Shown piece after piece: positions 50,401 to 62,947 of a DNA stretch of 64,000 bases; within the stretch, counting starts at the first letter, position 1, and each line of letters begins with the position of its first letter. Under the pieces are notes generated by a model. It was not told the origin of the DNA. It saw only the letters and a list, made by a program, of their open reading frames with translations, and did not search any database. Source of the stretch: Trametopsis cervina (lineage: Eukaryota > Basidiomycota > Agaricomycetes > Polyporales > Irpicaceae); contig MU278358.1 of the NCBI GenBank assembly GCA_022385755.1, positions 449,133 through 513,132 on the forward strand, given 5' to 3'. Made by a program: the position numbers and the translations under genes.

Positions 50401-52047
50401 CTCTTGACGCTCTCCGGTTTCCTGCGACTCCACGGGCTGGCCAATCCCATCGCAACGTTTTCGTGAACGGTCATGTCAAAGAGGATGCATGTCTGAGAAA
50501 CGGTGGCGATGTGTTCACGTGACCAATCTTCGTCGAGGTAGGAGAGGTCTTGGCTGTCGAGCTTAATCATACCGCCGCCGAAAGGAAGATCGTACATGCG
50601 AAGGAGCAGCTGAGCGATCGTTGACTTTCCGGAACCAGACGAGCCAACAATGAATGTCGTTTCGCCGCCGGGAAGGAACATGCGGATACCCTGGAGCACG
50701 GGAATCGACGGGCGAGAGGGGTACGCGAAACTCACATCCTCAAAGTCGATGTCACCGTGGCACTGAGGAGGTACGATCTTGCGAATGGTGATGACGCGCT
50801 TCGCAGATTTGAGAGGAGTATACAGCACCGAAGCCGAACGAGCCAGCGCGGGCTTCGGCGTTGATTCTGCGAGAGTGAGGAGGGAGACCATTGCGAACTT
50901 GCCCTTCGCGATGACGATGAGCTGAGGAACACACATCTGAATGTTGCTCGTCGCGATGAGGCACGCCCAGAATACGGTGTTCACGTCGCCCGCGCTGAGC
51001 GAGCCAGACTTGACGAGCTTCGCGCCGTACCAAAAGCCCTGGACGAACATGGCCATCATGGCAAAGTGCGAGATACTGGCGGTGATGCCCCAAACGGTCG
51101 AAAGGGAGTGAACGGATGCCTGCATCTTGTCAAGAATAACGCGAAGGCTGGCTTCTTCCTGGAACTGAGCGTTGAATGCCTTGACCGTGGCGATAGCGGC
51201 AACCGCTCTGTCAACAAGGGTTGCAGCGGTAGCAAGGTGTGCCCGTTCCGCTGCGAGTTTTGGAGACGCAAGACATTGCGAGATCGCTTGAATGAGAACG
51301 AGGGCGGGAACCGCTGAAAGGATGACAAGAGTGAGAGACCACGAGCGGGTCATGCCGAGGATGAAGCAGACAATCGTCGTGGTCAAATACTGAATCAACA
51401 TCCCGCACGCAAGGGAGGTAGCCGTTCGAACTTCATCTGTCTCCCTACAATTGCATTCAGACACCATGTGTACCAGACATCAAATTTACTACTCACCTCG
51501 CGAACTTGGCCATCAACCCTCCAGCTCCAAGGTTGCCCTCGGAGTCGTTGCCGGTTTCAGTGTCAAACCAGACAAGGTCTTTGCGTGTCACCGCCTGATA
51601 TATCCGCTTCCTGACCGCGAGCAGGTTGCGCTCCGCGGTCCATATCCACAGGCTGGAGGTGATGCTGCTCAGAGCCATCGCACCGCACGCCAGAGCGACG
51701 AGCTCAATGGCCGTGATACGCGTGTCGTGCAGTAGACGGTGTTTGTCCGCCTCTGTTGCCCCAGATATCGGATATTGCGAGATAGCATCGAATATCCGGC
51801 CGACGACAAGGGTCATGAACGGCGCCACCGCCCCAGAGAGGAGCGAGGTCGCAATAGCGGGCAGAAGCAGAAGAAAGACATCGCGGCGGGTGAGAAAAGA
51901 AAAGAGAAGCGGTATAGACGGTTTCGGTGGTGAGCGGGCAGGTACGTCGAATGTTTGCGTGGACGGGTTGGGCGAGTACGGGAGCTTGTACGTCGAGTCG
52001 CTGGGACTGCTCATCGTTTCCTCGACGAGGTCTGTCGAGCCACGCAT
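47459..52047 (-). CDS. Ste6-like full-size ABC-B transporter (a-type pheromone exporter family)
   Basis: Full TMD-NBD-TMD-NBD exporter; in this family Ste6 exports farnesylated mating peptide. Exons: complement of 47459..48300, 48356..48641, 48692..50172, 50228..51444, 51497..52047 (1458 aa). NBD1: Walker A VGSSGSGKST, ABC signature NLSGGQKQR, and Walker B LIL plus DEATSALD split by an intron. NBD2: Walker A VGASGSGKTT, signature LISGGQAQR, Walker B ILILDECTSALD. The linker between halves is about 250 residues, Ser/Pro-rich and low-complexity. Twelve helices are spread over the two TMDs. The split Walker B, the long linker and the overall layout fit basidiomycete Ste6 better than multidrug ABCBs, but a drug-exporter role cannot be excluded from sequence. 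Confidence 0.85.
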
Positions 52048-52574
52048 GGTGGAAGTGGTGAAGAAAAGGGAACGGGGGAGATGGACCGCTGCATACTGAG
52101 ATGTATGCCTTTTGTTGATTGTGAACGCGGCCCTCGTCAATGAGTCTTTTTGTCAAAAGGTCTTTTGTGTGCACTGACAATAGCCATGACACGGAAAGGG
52201 AACAGACAATAAGCTGCGGTGCATTGAGCGCCAATCATTGTTGGGATACTTGCCTAATCTAGTAATTGTAGGCACAATGGCGCCAACCGCTCTAGTCCAA
52301 AATAGGTAGTCCGCCCGCGCTACGGTCGCTCTACTGCAATGATCAATGTAGCCACACTCCCGCCCAAGCTTGAACTTTGAGCAAGCGTGTATCCGGGTAT
52401 CCTACAATACATTTGTGAGCCGCAAGTAAGAGTATGTGACCCACCCCGAGACCAAAAACTCTCAAAAACTCTATCTGAACGCCGTAGTGAATGGCCGGCT
52501 GGGCGGGATTCCCACGGTCGCACACACAAAGAGCACCACAGTATACCCTAATATAGGGCCGCTCGTCAAACAGT

Positions 52575-52975
52575 CTTCCCAAGTGTTTCACGACCACCAA
52601 TGTCTCTCCACATATTGGAGCAGAGTGTTTGGGAGCATACCTCTCTGTCACTGATGGGCAGCAATATGATGCCGCGCACGGTAGACATGGTTGAAAAACT
52701 CCGTCCCTGCAATCCTCCGAAGAAGTTCTGTTTCATTCAACGCACATTCGATTAACTCGTACAGAGTGAACATGGGACTGTGGTCGGACTAGCAGTTCAT
52801 GAATAGGGTATGCGAGGGCCTATCCGGTGCGTCCGCCCTATGATAACAAGCAATCCAAATCACTACAGCCAGTTTGCAACACACACATACATGTTCGGAA
52901 TATGGTTGTTAAGGCATTGCAAGACATACGGGGTGAGATTTAGACAAGACATCTAGTTACAGGATTGGACTGTCA
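52575..52975 (+). repeat. Duplicated flank, partner at 56850-57425
   Basis: Shared blocks in order: AAGTGTTTCACGA, CCAATGTCTCTCCAC, CGCACGGTAGACATGGTT, CAGCCAGTTTGCAACA, GGCATTGCAAGACATA and GGATTGGACTGTCATA. The partner has about 170 extra bp in its middle. Confidence 0.75.
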
Positions 52976-53145
52976 TACATCAGGGAAAAGATCCTGGTCT
53001 GAATCTGACTTGTTGAGTCCATGTCGTCCACCGTTGTCTCGATCATCGGTGATGTATTCACATGATCTGGAGTGCGCGGCATTTTGGCACCTGATCTTGG
53101 ACTTTTCCGGACCACAGCCACAAAGCTGGCGCTTGGCCGTCTTTG

Positions 53146-53520
53146 GCTCGTTGGGTGTACAGACGTCTTAGACCGCGCGTGCTCTTTTTTATAAGCAAAG
53201 CGAGGTCTTGAATCAGATTTTATAGTACTGACCCATGTATTAGAGACCCCAGGATATGTATTAGACGGGTAAATGCTCGTGTGTACACAATATAGCTAAT
53301 CGCATGCCAGGCGCTCTTACTTGACTTTCGCTCGCTAGGTGTGCAAACGTCTTAGACCGCACGCGCGCTCGTTTCTATAAGCAACGCGAGGCCTTGGATA
53401 GATTTTTATAGCACTGAACCATGTATTAGAGACCCCAGAATATATATTACATTACATGGATACATGCTCACGTGTACACAATATAGCCCATCTCACACTA
53501 GACGCTCTGACTTGACCTCT
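53146..53520 (+). repeat. Two-unit ~187-bp tandem repeat
   Basis: Units at about 53146-53329 and 53331-53520 share CGTCTTAGACCGC, CCATGTATTAGAGACCCCAG and GTGTACACAATATAGC. They differ at about one base in five. They lie inside the insertion that separates FunK1 B from its duplicated flank. Confidence 0.75.
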
Positions 53521-53627
53521 ACCACGACAAGCCCACATCAACCGCACGGTTGTGGCGCTACAGTAACCAAAGAAACTACAATAAACAAGCTGGTTTGGAA
53601 TACAGCCCTTCATACCCTCAAGGTCCT

Positions 53628-56557
53628 TCATATCTTCATACCGGTGGCTCGGGCGAGACGAGCAGATCGACGAAGAGTACCAGGGACCGACTCGGCAGTC
53701 TCCATAGCTGTGAATGCGTTGGATCCTTCGTTATTCATGCCGACAATGTTCCCGTAATCCACAGATTCCTCGCCACTACTATCCTCGCTGGCATGACCTT
53801 GCGCGCCAGATGAAGAGCCGGCCACAGCGTGGCGCATTCGCTTGTGACTAGTGCCCTTTCTTTTCGGAGACATGAGGGTCCGCATATCTTCCGTTAGAAG
53901 GTCGAAGCCATCGTTGCTATCTTCTTGTGTGCGTTTCTTCGTTTGGAGCACTGCTACCTTGGCGTCGAGAGATTTGCCAACAGCTGTAGGCTTCTTCGTC
54001 TGCCTGATGAAGGATGCAGAGATATCCTCGAGCAGAAGGGCGCTCTTGGATCCCAGGTCGGTCACGATCCGTTCGTACAAATCAGCGATATCGGAGCCAA
54101 GAAGACTGGCCTCTTTGGCTATGTCGACTGTTTCTTCTGCATATAGCTTGCGTTCTACGTCTTCATAGGCTGATACGAGCCAGCAACGTGCAATCTCCAG
54201 CTGAAAAGCGACAAATCGGAGTGCATCATGGATGTTTGCAGTGCCTTCCACAAAAGTCGTGTTCCGAATGAACGCCTCCATCCGGTGTACGGAGTTCGTA
54301 AAGGTGGCAAGGGCCCATGATAACCATTGTTTCTCTGCATCTGAAGGCGAAGATTTCTGACCATCGGCAAGGACAACACGCCTGTTGACCAGAAGGTAAA
54401 CAGAGAGCCACCAGAGGGATTCCAGATCATGCAGGCAATTGTGTTTGAAGATAGGAGTGAATTTGGGTTTCTGCCTTCCCAAATCTGTTTGCAACTCGTG
54501 GCCGCGCAATGAAGCAGAAGGCTCGCCAGCATCTGGCACTCCAGACTTGGCTACAGACTTGCGAGGAGGTGCGCCGCTCTCCCGCGGGTTGAATAGATAT
54601 TTTTGGCGGTGCACCTCGAGCGGTATATAATAATGGGTCCCCTAAAACACGTGTCACAGCATATCAGGTCATGGGGTCTGCATTGGATGGAAGTGCTTAC
54701 AGTGCGGCCACAGTGTATGGGAGATTGGTCGTCGACATGCTTCGAGTATTCCAAATCAGCAATCTTAGCGCAGTCATCTCCAATAACGAGGATATTGCCG
54801 GCACTGATGTCGCGGTGCATCCATCCGAGCTTGTGCATGAGCGATAATCCTGCCGTAGCCATGAGAAAATATCACAAGGAGATGATATCAGACATACCTG
54901 TAGCAGTCTGAGCCAATATGCCGCAGATATCTCGAGGGGACTGCAACTTGTCAATCGTTTGACCGAATTCCTTAAACACAATGCGATAGTGGTATTTGGA
55001 ACCATATTCCACCATGTCTGGCACCTCGGGTGTATCCAAAGGAGCTTGAAGACCGGACCCGTGAGGAGGGTTCGCCACATCCGCTGGGTCCTCTCTTCTC
55101 ACCAAGTCGTATGGCTCCAAATCAGAGGGAATCTCGGCCGAATTCCGCATGAGCGTAAACGTGCTGTCCTTGCTGCCGTCCACATAAACTGCTCCGTGAC
55201 AAATCACGTGGAGGAAATGCCGATGGAATACCTCTTCATCTTTCGGATCGCCAGAGGTCCTGGCCGCTTCTTGGATTGCCGCAAGGATATCTCCCTCGCA
55301 CATCCTGTCTTCGTCAAGCCAGCAGTCCTTCACCACCACAACGTCCCCTGTAACTTCTCCCTTCTTGTTGACCTCACGCCCCTCCCATACCCGCGTCGCT
55401 CGACCTCTCATTGCCTCTGCAGCGACGAAGGCTATGGGTTCCACTGTACGATACACATTCTGGCGGATACATTGCTGCTCATCGATCCAGCGGACCTTGA
55501 TGTCGTACAGCTTGTTGTCTTCATCGCCGACGAGCACAGAAGGTGTAATAGTAGGGTCGTACCCAAGTCGGGAAGTCGGAGCAAACATGATGGAGAGGAA
55601 GAAATAGACGATCGCTTCGTGATCCTAAAATTCATATATCGTCAGTTCCACCGTGCTGGTGTGTCTCGACAACTGTCAACTTACCCTGATGAAGTCAAAC
55701 TGTTCGGATACGAGAAGGTCAGATCGACTCCCAAACCACAGACGCATGGAGGCGTTTTCAATGGTGTATCCGAAGACAAAGCGTCGTTGGACGGTCTCCC
55801 GCATAGAATGATTCATCGACCATTGAATCTTCCGGTTGTTCTACAGAAGCACGTGCAGAATTGTCAGTACCATGAAGAGAGATCAAATGGTTGATGACAG
55901 AATACGCACGTCGTTGATATCTTTGCTGGTTGAGTGTTTCTTCTTTTCGCCCGCAATCACAATGTTGTCCCAATGTGTGATGTCTCGTCGCGGGACAAGC
56001 GGCTTTGTTAACAGCGCGTAGCCATCCGGCATTGACGAGTTGCTCCTATTCGTCGAGGGTGGTGTTCTGTTGGGATTGCAGACGAAAGTCGTCCTCTGAG
56101 TCAAAGGGAAGGTCTTCGTTTTCTTCCCCTTTCTTTCCTTCTTCTTCTTCACCTGCGTATCGAATGCCGCTTTGGCCACAGCATCGGCAATATCTGCGAA
56201 CGGTGCAAAGGTCTTATTTTCGGAAGCCTTGCTATCAGCGGGGTCGACGGGAAACGAGGCCCATCGAGATTCTGTAGTGTCTCCATGAACGATATCCTTG
56301 ATGGTCCCATTCTTTCTCAGCTCCTCAATGATTCGGCCGACGTCGAGGGTCGGATGCAAGGGTGGAAGAAGATTGTGACGGAAATAATCGAACGGTACCT
56401 GCGGAATACGACTACCAGCATCGGTCATCACCGCATCTCGGGCTGAATCGAGTCCGCCGAAAACAGCTGGGAGGGTTTGAGCCTGTTTGTGTTTGACAGG
56501 AGTGTTAGAAGTGAGTACAGGAGCCTGCAGCGGAGAGTGACTGGTAGGCGTACGCAT
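53628..56557 (-). CDS. FunK1-type protein kinase, copy B
   Basis: Exons: complement of 53628..54641, 54701..54849, 54898..55624, 55685..55840, 55910..56557 (897 aa). Exon lengths match copy A except the last. The kinase marks are intact: VVVVKDCW, HRDISAGNIL, IADLEYSKH, GTHYYIPLEVQ and DLESLWWLSV. The first acceptor used by copy A in exon 4 is gone here, so GCAG at 54850-54853 is the only choice. Protein comparison shows a mosaic: residues up to about 490 are almost the same as copy A, then a stretch to near RTQEDS resembles copy C, and the tail from NDGFDLLTEDM on resembles A again. Tandem with copy C. Confidence 0.88.
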
Positions 56558-57438
56558 CGCGATGGGATGCAACAGTTGGCATCCATTTCTCTCTTATTTG
56601 CTGTCTTATATCCTGTGGCGAAACGTGCACGGGATCAGGTTGGCCACGGCGGATTGCGAGTGGCGGGACAATGAGGGCTTTGGTTGAAGTTGCTGAGATT
56701 GAACTTGGCATCCATTTGCGGCAGTTGGCCATGATAGACGCCGTCAATGTGGCCATCCTGATTGGACGCGCGGTCGCGTGTTTCCCCGACATCTCATCTG
56801 CCCTTGAGGCCATTATTGATGTTCAGTAGGTCATGTTCTGCATTGATGGGCTTCACAAGTGTTTCACGATCACCAATGTCTCTCCACGTATCCGAGCAGG
56901 GGGCATTCAGTGGGCGGCAATATGCTGCGCACGGTAGACATGGTTAAGGAAGTCCGTCTCTGCAATCCTCTGATGATGTGCCACAGCTACATCTCCTACT
57001 CAAGATAATCCTGATAACAACGGACATCTGGAGGGAAGTGCAGCTGCGCGGCTCTGTTCCTCGCGTATTGTCTTGTTGGATGTCGCTGAGCAGTCTCGTT
57101 CTCGGTTACCTCATCCAACATTGCCTGTGCTCGCTCTGTTCTCTATCACATGGAAGTAGTGCAGCCAAAGAATCTCTATTTTACGCAGCTCACACTCGTT
57201 CAACTCGTACAGTCAACATGGAACTATTTTCAGACTAGCAATAGATCAGTAGAGTATGCGAGGGCTTATCCGGTGTGCCCGCCGTATGATAACAAAGCAA
57301 TCCATATCATTACAGCCAGTTTGCAACATATGCATGTTCGGAATATGGTTGCTTAGGCATTGCAAGACATATCATACAGAGTGAGATTTAGACAAGACGT
57401 CTAGTTACCGGATTGGACTGTCATATCCTAAAGGTCCT
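56558..57438. other. Interval between FunK1 B and FunK1 C
   Basis: The left part (to about 56770) is the 5' flank of copy B, which matches the flanks of copies A and C. The right part (about 56850-57425) is the 3' flank of copy C, duplicated at 52575-52975. No separate gene is supported. Confidence 0.5.
56850..57425 (+). repeat. Duplicated flank, partner at 52575-52975
   Basis: Partner of the repeat described at 52575; it carries an extra ~170 bp in the middle (about 56985-57160). Confidence 0.7.
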
Positions 57439-60351
57439 TCATATCTTCATACCGGCGGCTCGGGCGAGACGAGCAGATCGACGAAGAGTACCAGTGGCCG
57501 ACTCGGTAGTCTCCACAGCCGTGAACGCCTTGATTCCCTCATTATTCATATTGACAACGCCTTCGTCGGCCGCAGATTCCTCGTGTTTACGATCCTCACT
57601 GTCATGAACTTGTATGCCAGATGAAGTGGCAATGGAGCGGCGCATTCGCTTGCGACCCGTACTCTTTCTCTTCGGCGACAAAAGGGCACGCATGTCTTCC
57701 GTCAGAGGATCGAAGTCGTCGTCGCTGTCTTCTTGTGTGCGTTTCTTCGTTTGGAGCACTGCTATCTTGGCGTCGAGAGATTTGCCAACAGCTGTAGGCT
57801 TCTTCGTCTGCCTGATGAACGGTATACAGATAGGCTCGAGCAGAAGGGTGCTCTCGGATCCCGGCCTGTTCACGATTCCGTTGTACAAATAAGCCATATC
57901 GGAGCCAAGAAGACTGGCCTCTATGGCTATGTCGACTGTTTCCTCTGCACATAGCTTGCGTTCCACGTCTGTATAGGCTGAAATGAGCCAGCGGCGTGCC
58001 GCCTCCAGTCGAGAAGCGACGAATTGGAGTGCATCATGAATGTTTTCAGTGCCTTCCACAAAAGTCGTGTTCTGAATGAACGCGTACGTCCGGTGTTGTG
58101 AGTTCGTAAAGACGGCAAGAGCCCATGATAACCATTGTTTCTCTGCATCTGAGGGCGAAGATTGCTGAGCATCGGTAGAGACGACGCGCCTGGTGACCAG
58201 TAGGTGAACAGAGAGCCACCAGAGAGATTCGAGATCATGCAGGCAATTGTGTTTGAAGATGGGAGTGAATTTGGATTTCCGCCTTCCCAAATCTGTTTGC
58301 AACTCCTCGCCGTGCGATGAAGCGGAAGGCTCGCCAGCCTCTGGCACTCCAGACTTGGCTACAAACATGCGAGGAAGCGTGTAGTCCTCCTGCGGTTTGA
58401 ATATATATTTTTGGATTTGCACCTCGAGCGGTATATAATAATGGGTCCCCTAAAACATGTCACACGATATCAGACTCTGTAGTCTCCATTCAATAAATGC
58501 GCTTACAGTGCGGCCACAATGTATGGGAGATTGGTCGTCGACATGCTTCGAGTATTCCAAATCAGCGATCTTAGCGCAGCCATCTCCCATAACGAGGATA
58601 TTGCCGGCACTGATGTCGCGGTGCATCCATCCGAGCTTGTGCATGAGCGATAATCCTGCAATAGCCATGAGAAACACATCACGAGGAGATGACATCAGAC
58701 ATACCTGTAGCAGTCTGAGCCAATGTTTTGCAGATATCTCGAGGGGACTGCAACGTGTCAATCGGTAGGCCAAATTCCTTGTACACAATGCGATAGTGAA
58801 ATTTAGAGCCATATTCCACCATGTCTTCTACCTTGGGGGCTTTCAAACAAACTTGAAGAGCGGATCCGGGAGGAAGGTTCGCACCATCTGCTTGGTCCTC
58901 TCTTCTCACCAACTCGTATGGCTCCAAGTCAGAAGGAATCTCAGTGGAATTGCGCATGAGTGTGAACGTGCTGTCCTTGCTGCCGTCCACATAAACGTCC
59001 CCATGACAGATCACATGGAGGAAGTGTCGGTCGAATGCCTCTTCATCTTTCGGATCGCCAGAGGCCCGGGCCGCGTCTTGGATTGCCGCGAAAATGTCTC
59101 CTTCACGCATCCGGCCTTCGTCAATCCAACAGTCCTTCACCACCACCACGTCCCCTGAAGCTTCTCCCTTCTTGTTGACCTCACGCCCCCGCCATACTCG
59201 CGTCCCTCGACCTCTCATTGCCTCCGCAGCGACGCTGGCTATGGGGTGTGTCGTGCGATATACAGTCTGGCGGATACATTCCTGCTCGTCAATCCAGCGG
59301 ACCTTGATGTCGTACAGCTTGTTCTCTCCATCGCCGACGAGTACAGACGGCGTGATCGTAGGGTCGTACCCAAGTCGAGAAGTCGGAGCAAACATAATGG
59401 AGAGGAAGAAATAGACTATTGCTTCATGATCCTGAGATCCGTATATCATCAGTTCTGACTCGGTCGTGTGTCCAACAACTGTCAACTTACCCGGATGAAG
59501 TCAAAATATTCGGATACGAGGAGATCAGATCGACTCCCGAACCACAGACGCATTAAGGTGTTTTCAATAGTATAACCAAATACAAAGCGCCGCTGGACGG
59601 TCTCCTGCATGGAATGGTTCATCGACCATCGAATCTTCCGGTTGTTCTGCAGAACCACATGTGGTAGCCTCAGCGTCATGAAGAGACAAGAAATGCTTCA
59701 TAGTTAAACACAAACATTGTTAATATCCTTAGAGCTAGTGTATTTCTTCTTCTCCCCCACAACCGCAATGTTGTCCCAGTGAATGATATCGCGCCGCGGG
59801 ACGAGCGGCTTAGTCAACAATGCATAGCCATCCGGCATCGGTGTGTTGTTCTGGTTCGGCGGAGGTAGTGTCCTGTTAGGGTTGCAAAAGAACGCCGCTC
59901 GCTGCTTCAGAGGGAATTGTTTGGTCTTCTTCCTCTTCCTCCCCTGCTTCGCTTGGGTGCTGAACGCTGCTCGGGCTACAGCGTCCGCGATATCCGCGAA
60001 TGGTACGAAGGTCTTATTTTCGGAAAATGGGCTATCAGCGGGGTCGATGGGAAATGCGGCCCATCGACTTTCTGTGGTATCTCCCTTAACAATTTCCTTG
60101 ATGGTCCCCTTCCTTTTGAGCTCGTCAATGACACCATCGACGTTGAGGGTCGGGTGTAGGGGTGGAAGGAGATTGCGGCGGAAATAATCGAGAGGTACCT
60201 GCGGGATACGATTGTCAACGTCAGTCATCACCATATTTCGATCTGTGTCGAGTCCGCGGAAAACCGCTGGGAGAGTATGGGCCTGGTTGTGTTCGAAGGG
60301 AGTGTTAGAAGTGAGAGCCTGCAATGCAGGGTAGCTAATGGGCGTACGCAT
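57439..60351 (-). CDS. FunK1-type protein kinase, copy C
   Basis: Exons: complement of 57439..58449, 58507..58655, 58705..59431, 59491..59646, 59716..60351 (892 aa). The N-terminal module is the most divergent of the three (MRTPISYPALQALTSN). Kinase marks are present: VVVVKDCWIDE, HRDISAGNIL, IADLEYSKH, GTHYYIPLEVQ and DLESLWWLSVHLLV. The basic tail (SPKRKSTGRKRMRR) ends RRSARLARAAGMKI. The three inner exons have the same lengths as in A and B; the first is 12 nt shorter. It is the head gene of the B-C tandem and lies between copy B and esterase B. Confidence 0.88.
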
Positions 60352-60896
60352 CGTAGTGGCATGCGGCAGTCAGAATCCATTTCTCTCTTCATCAGTGTGT
60401 TATATCTTGTAGTAAAACGTGCACGGGATCAGGATGGCCACGGGGGATGGCGAGTGGCGGGACAATAAGGGCTTTGGTTGAAGTTGCTGAGATTGAACTT
60501 CGCATCCATTCGCGGCAGTAGGCCCTGATAGACGCCATCAATGTGGCCTTCCTGATTGTATGAGCGCGCGTATGTTTCTCCAATAACCGTCCGCACCTTG
60601 CATATGGGGACGCGCTACTTTGCAGGCATGCATCCAATTTATTGTGTTGCCTATTGCCCACGATCGGAAACGTATGGTGGGTTGGAAAGAAGGACTTAGC
60701 CTTGTAACAGAGCAAACGGCGCAGTAGTTGAAGATTATACGCAGCAGAAGGAATAGACCTCTCTGCCATGCTCGTTCTCCGAGACGCTTCAAGCGCACGT
60801 CACTCCGCACATATTTATATAGGACGTACTCGAGATAGGTCACAACCTCAGATCAGTGTCGAAGATGTATGACCTATCAGTGAGATGGAATTGGCT
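60352..60896. other. Intergenic interval FunK1 C / esterase B
   Basis: The first ~200 bp match the 5' flanks of FunK1 A and B. The remainder holds no recognisable feature. Confidence 0.45.
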
Positions 60897-62947
60897 TTAG
60901 TTTTGTTGTGCCTGAGCTTTGGTAGCGATAAATGCGCATCTCTCTTTCTCCTTCGATGGGATGGCCTCGATAGAGCTCCCGCTTGTACTAACCGTCCCTT
61001 CAGTTAACACAATCCGTTTCGTCGTCTCAACGTCATATGCTGGCCATTGAGGCGCACGGGGAGACTTGAAGGTGTTGGGATCACCTGAGCGCACAAACGA
61101 GAGCCAGTATGCGACCAGCTCTGCGGCGAAGGCCTGCTCTGATGGAGTCATCGGTGAAAACATCGTAGTCCCGTTGAAACTATTGCAGTTTAGATCAATC
61201 AGGACAAAACATATCTTCATGTTTGGCGAGCTTACTTACCCGGTGTTCGTTCCTCGGAACATCATCCAGTTCTCAGCGGCGTGCTCAACAACAGAGCTCC
61301 CGCTGGTAGGATTAGCTGTATTGTATCTGTACGTAAACGTTTTCGCGTGATCTGAAAACGCATCTCCTACGATTTCGGCCTGTGATACAAACGAAATAAG
61401 GAATGCAGGAGCAGCTGTAGGGCTTTCACACGTACCGCGCATCTCAACTCGGACTCCCCTGTGGCTGTGCGTACTTGTTCGCTGATAGAGTTAAAATCCG
61501 ACAGAGGATACTGCTCGACCAACTGGTCCAGATCGGAAGGCGAGAGTGCTGGGAAGAAGGAAAGTAGTGACGCAGTGATATTGGCCCCACCGGACAAAGT
61601 CTCGTTTGATGTCGCCCTGGGAAACAATAAGACAATTCTACTCGCCTCAAGTGAAGGGACAGCCTACCCTACTATCAGAGGAACATTGTGCATGTTCCCA
61701 GCCAAGATGGCCACAGTCGGGCGAGTCGGGATGAGTTTACCATCCAGTACCGGATGGTATGCATTGTAAGGTCCAGAGCTGTATATTATGTTCAGCAGAT
61801 TTGTAAGTCCACAGCGAAGATAAACCTACAATGAAGCGTCCTGAGCAGGCGCAAGCGCACTGATGTCAGCCTTACGTAGACATGCCATTTGGGCGGATAA
61901 GGAGGCAGAAGCACATCCAGCCCTCTCTACGAAGAAATGAAAGAGTGGCTACAGGTTGGTTGTGTCAATGGACAGATAACACAAGAGGGTCTCGAACATA
62001 CCGCCTGTTGCTCAGGAGTGGGCAACGGAGTACGATATACACTCTGTGCGATCGCTTTGTTGAATAATCCTGCGGTCTGTGGTGCGACGAGGTGCAGTTC
62101 GACGGACGAGCCCCCCGCGCTTTGCCCGTTTATAGTCACTTGGGAAGGGTCTCCGCCGAAGGCAGCAATATGGTTTTGCACCCAACGGAGCGCCTCAATT
62201 TGGTCCAGAAGCCCAACGTTCAGATCGCCCAGTTCTGGTCGCGTCGCAAATGCCGGATGCGCCAGGAAACCGAACGAGTCCAGTCTGTAGTAGACAGAAA
62301 CCACCAGAACTTCAGGTACTTGCTGGATCCAATCATCGAAGGGCCAGTTAGCTGGGTTGCCATACACATACGCTGTGATTCGGTAGTATTGAGCCTAGAG
62401 AATGCAGGACTGGCTGCGAAACTTATACCTCCTCCATGGATATACACCAGTACAGGTACTGAAGAAATATGGATCAATATGCGGGGCGAGAAAATTTTGG
62501 GAACTGACAGTTATGACCTGGTTTGGCCGACAGAGGTGCATAAATATTCACTTTGAGACAATCTTCAGCGCCGGCACCTCCAGCATCACCTCCTGCATGT
62601 TATCATCAGGGTTTGAGACATAAGAATCGATACTGCTACGTACCACCAGTGGTGCCCTGAATACAAAAATCGGGATAAGAAGTTGCGTCCACAAGTTGTC
62701 CCTTATGCTGTGCCGCAACCCGTCCGGTGTTCAACGGTAGGGGAGCGCGCCAACGACGATCGCCTACTGGCGGTTCGGCATACGGGACACCGAGGTAGGC
62801 TACAGTGTTGGGGCGTGAAATATTGCCTCGATACTTGACATAACCGAGGTCAATAACAGCCAAGGTGTTAGCTGTCACAGTCGCCAGACATAGGACAGAG
62901 AGGAAGCTAGTATACAGCAAGATTCGAGCAAGAATCCCATATGCCAT
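60897..62947 (-). CDS. Secreted type-B carboxylesterase/lipase, copy B
   Basis: Nine exons: complement of 60897..61179, 61240..61379, 61436..61616, 61668..61778, 61831..61949, 62002..62372, 62429..62458, 62509..62592, 62644..62947 (540 aa). Exons 2-9 have exactly the lengths of copy A; exon 1 is 15 nt longer. Signal peptide ILLYTSFLSVLCLATVTA. Family blocks: VAYLGVPYAEPP, EDCLKVNIYAP, VLVYIHGGG, VVSVYYRLDSFGFLA, nucleophile elbow GQSAGGSS (Ser near 224), and VVEHAAENW. No stop or frameshift is seen, so both copies look functional. Confidence 0.9.

Larger units (their letters stand above)
52048..53627. other. Repeat-rich intergenic interval downstream of FunK1 B
   Basis: It contains the promoter of the ABC transporter (left), a copy of the FunK1 C downstream flank (52575-52975) and a ~640-bp insertion with a two-unit tandem repeat. 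No gene is supported. Confidence 0.5.

Noticed and set aside
54959..55894. Long plus-strand open frame of 311 codons opposite FunK1 copy B
   Set aside because: It is antisense to the kinase exons 2 and 3, crosses their introns, and recurs opposite copies A and C only because those sequences are related. The kinase strand carries the family motifs and splice sites.
60538..60843. Minus-strand frame of 101 codons between FunK1 C and esterase B
   Set aside because: No family motif, lies partly in the shared FunK1 5' flank and has no counterpart upstream of copies A and B.
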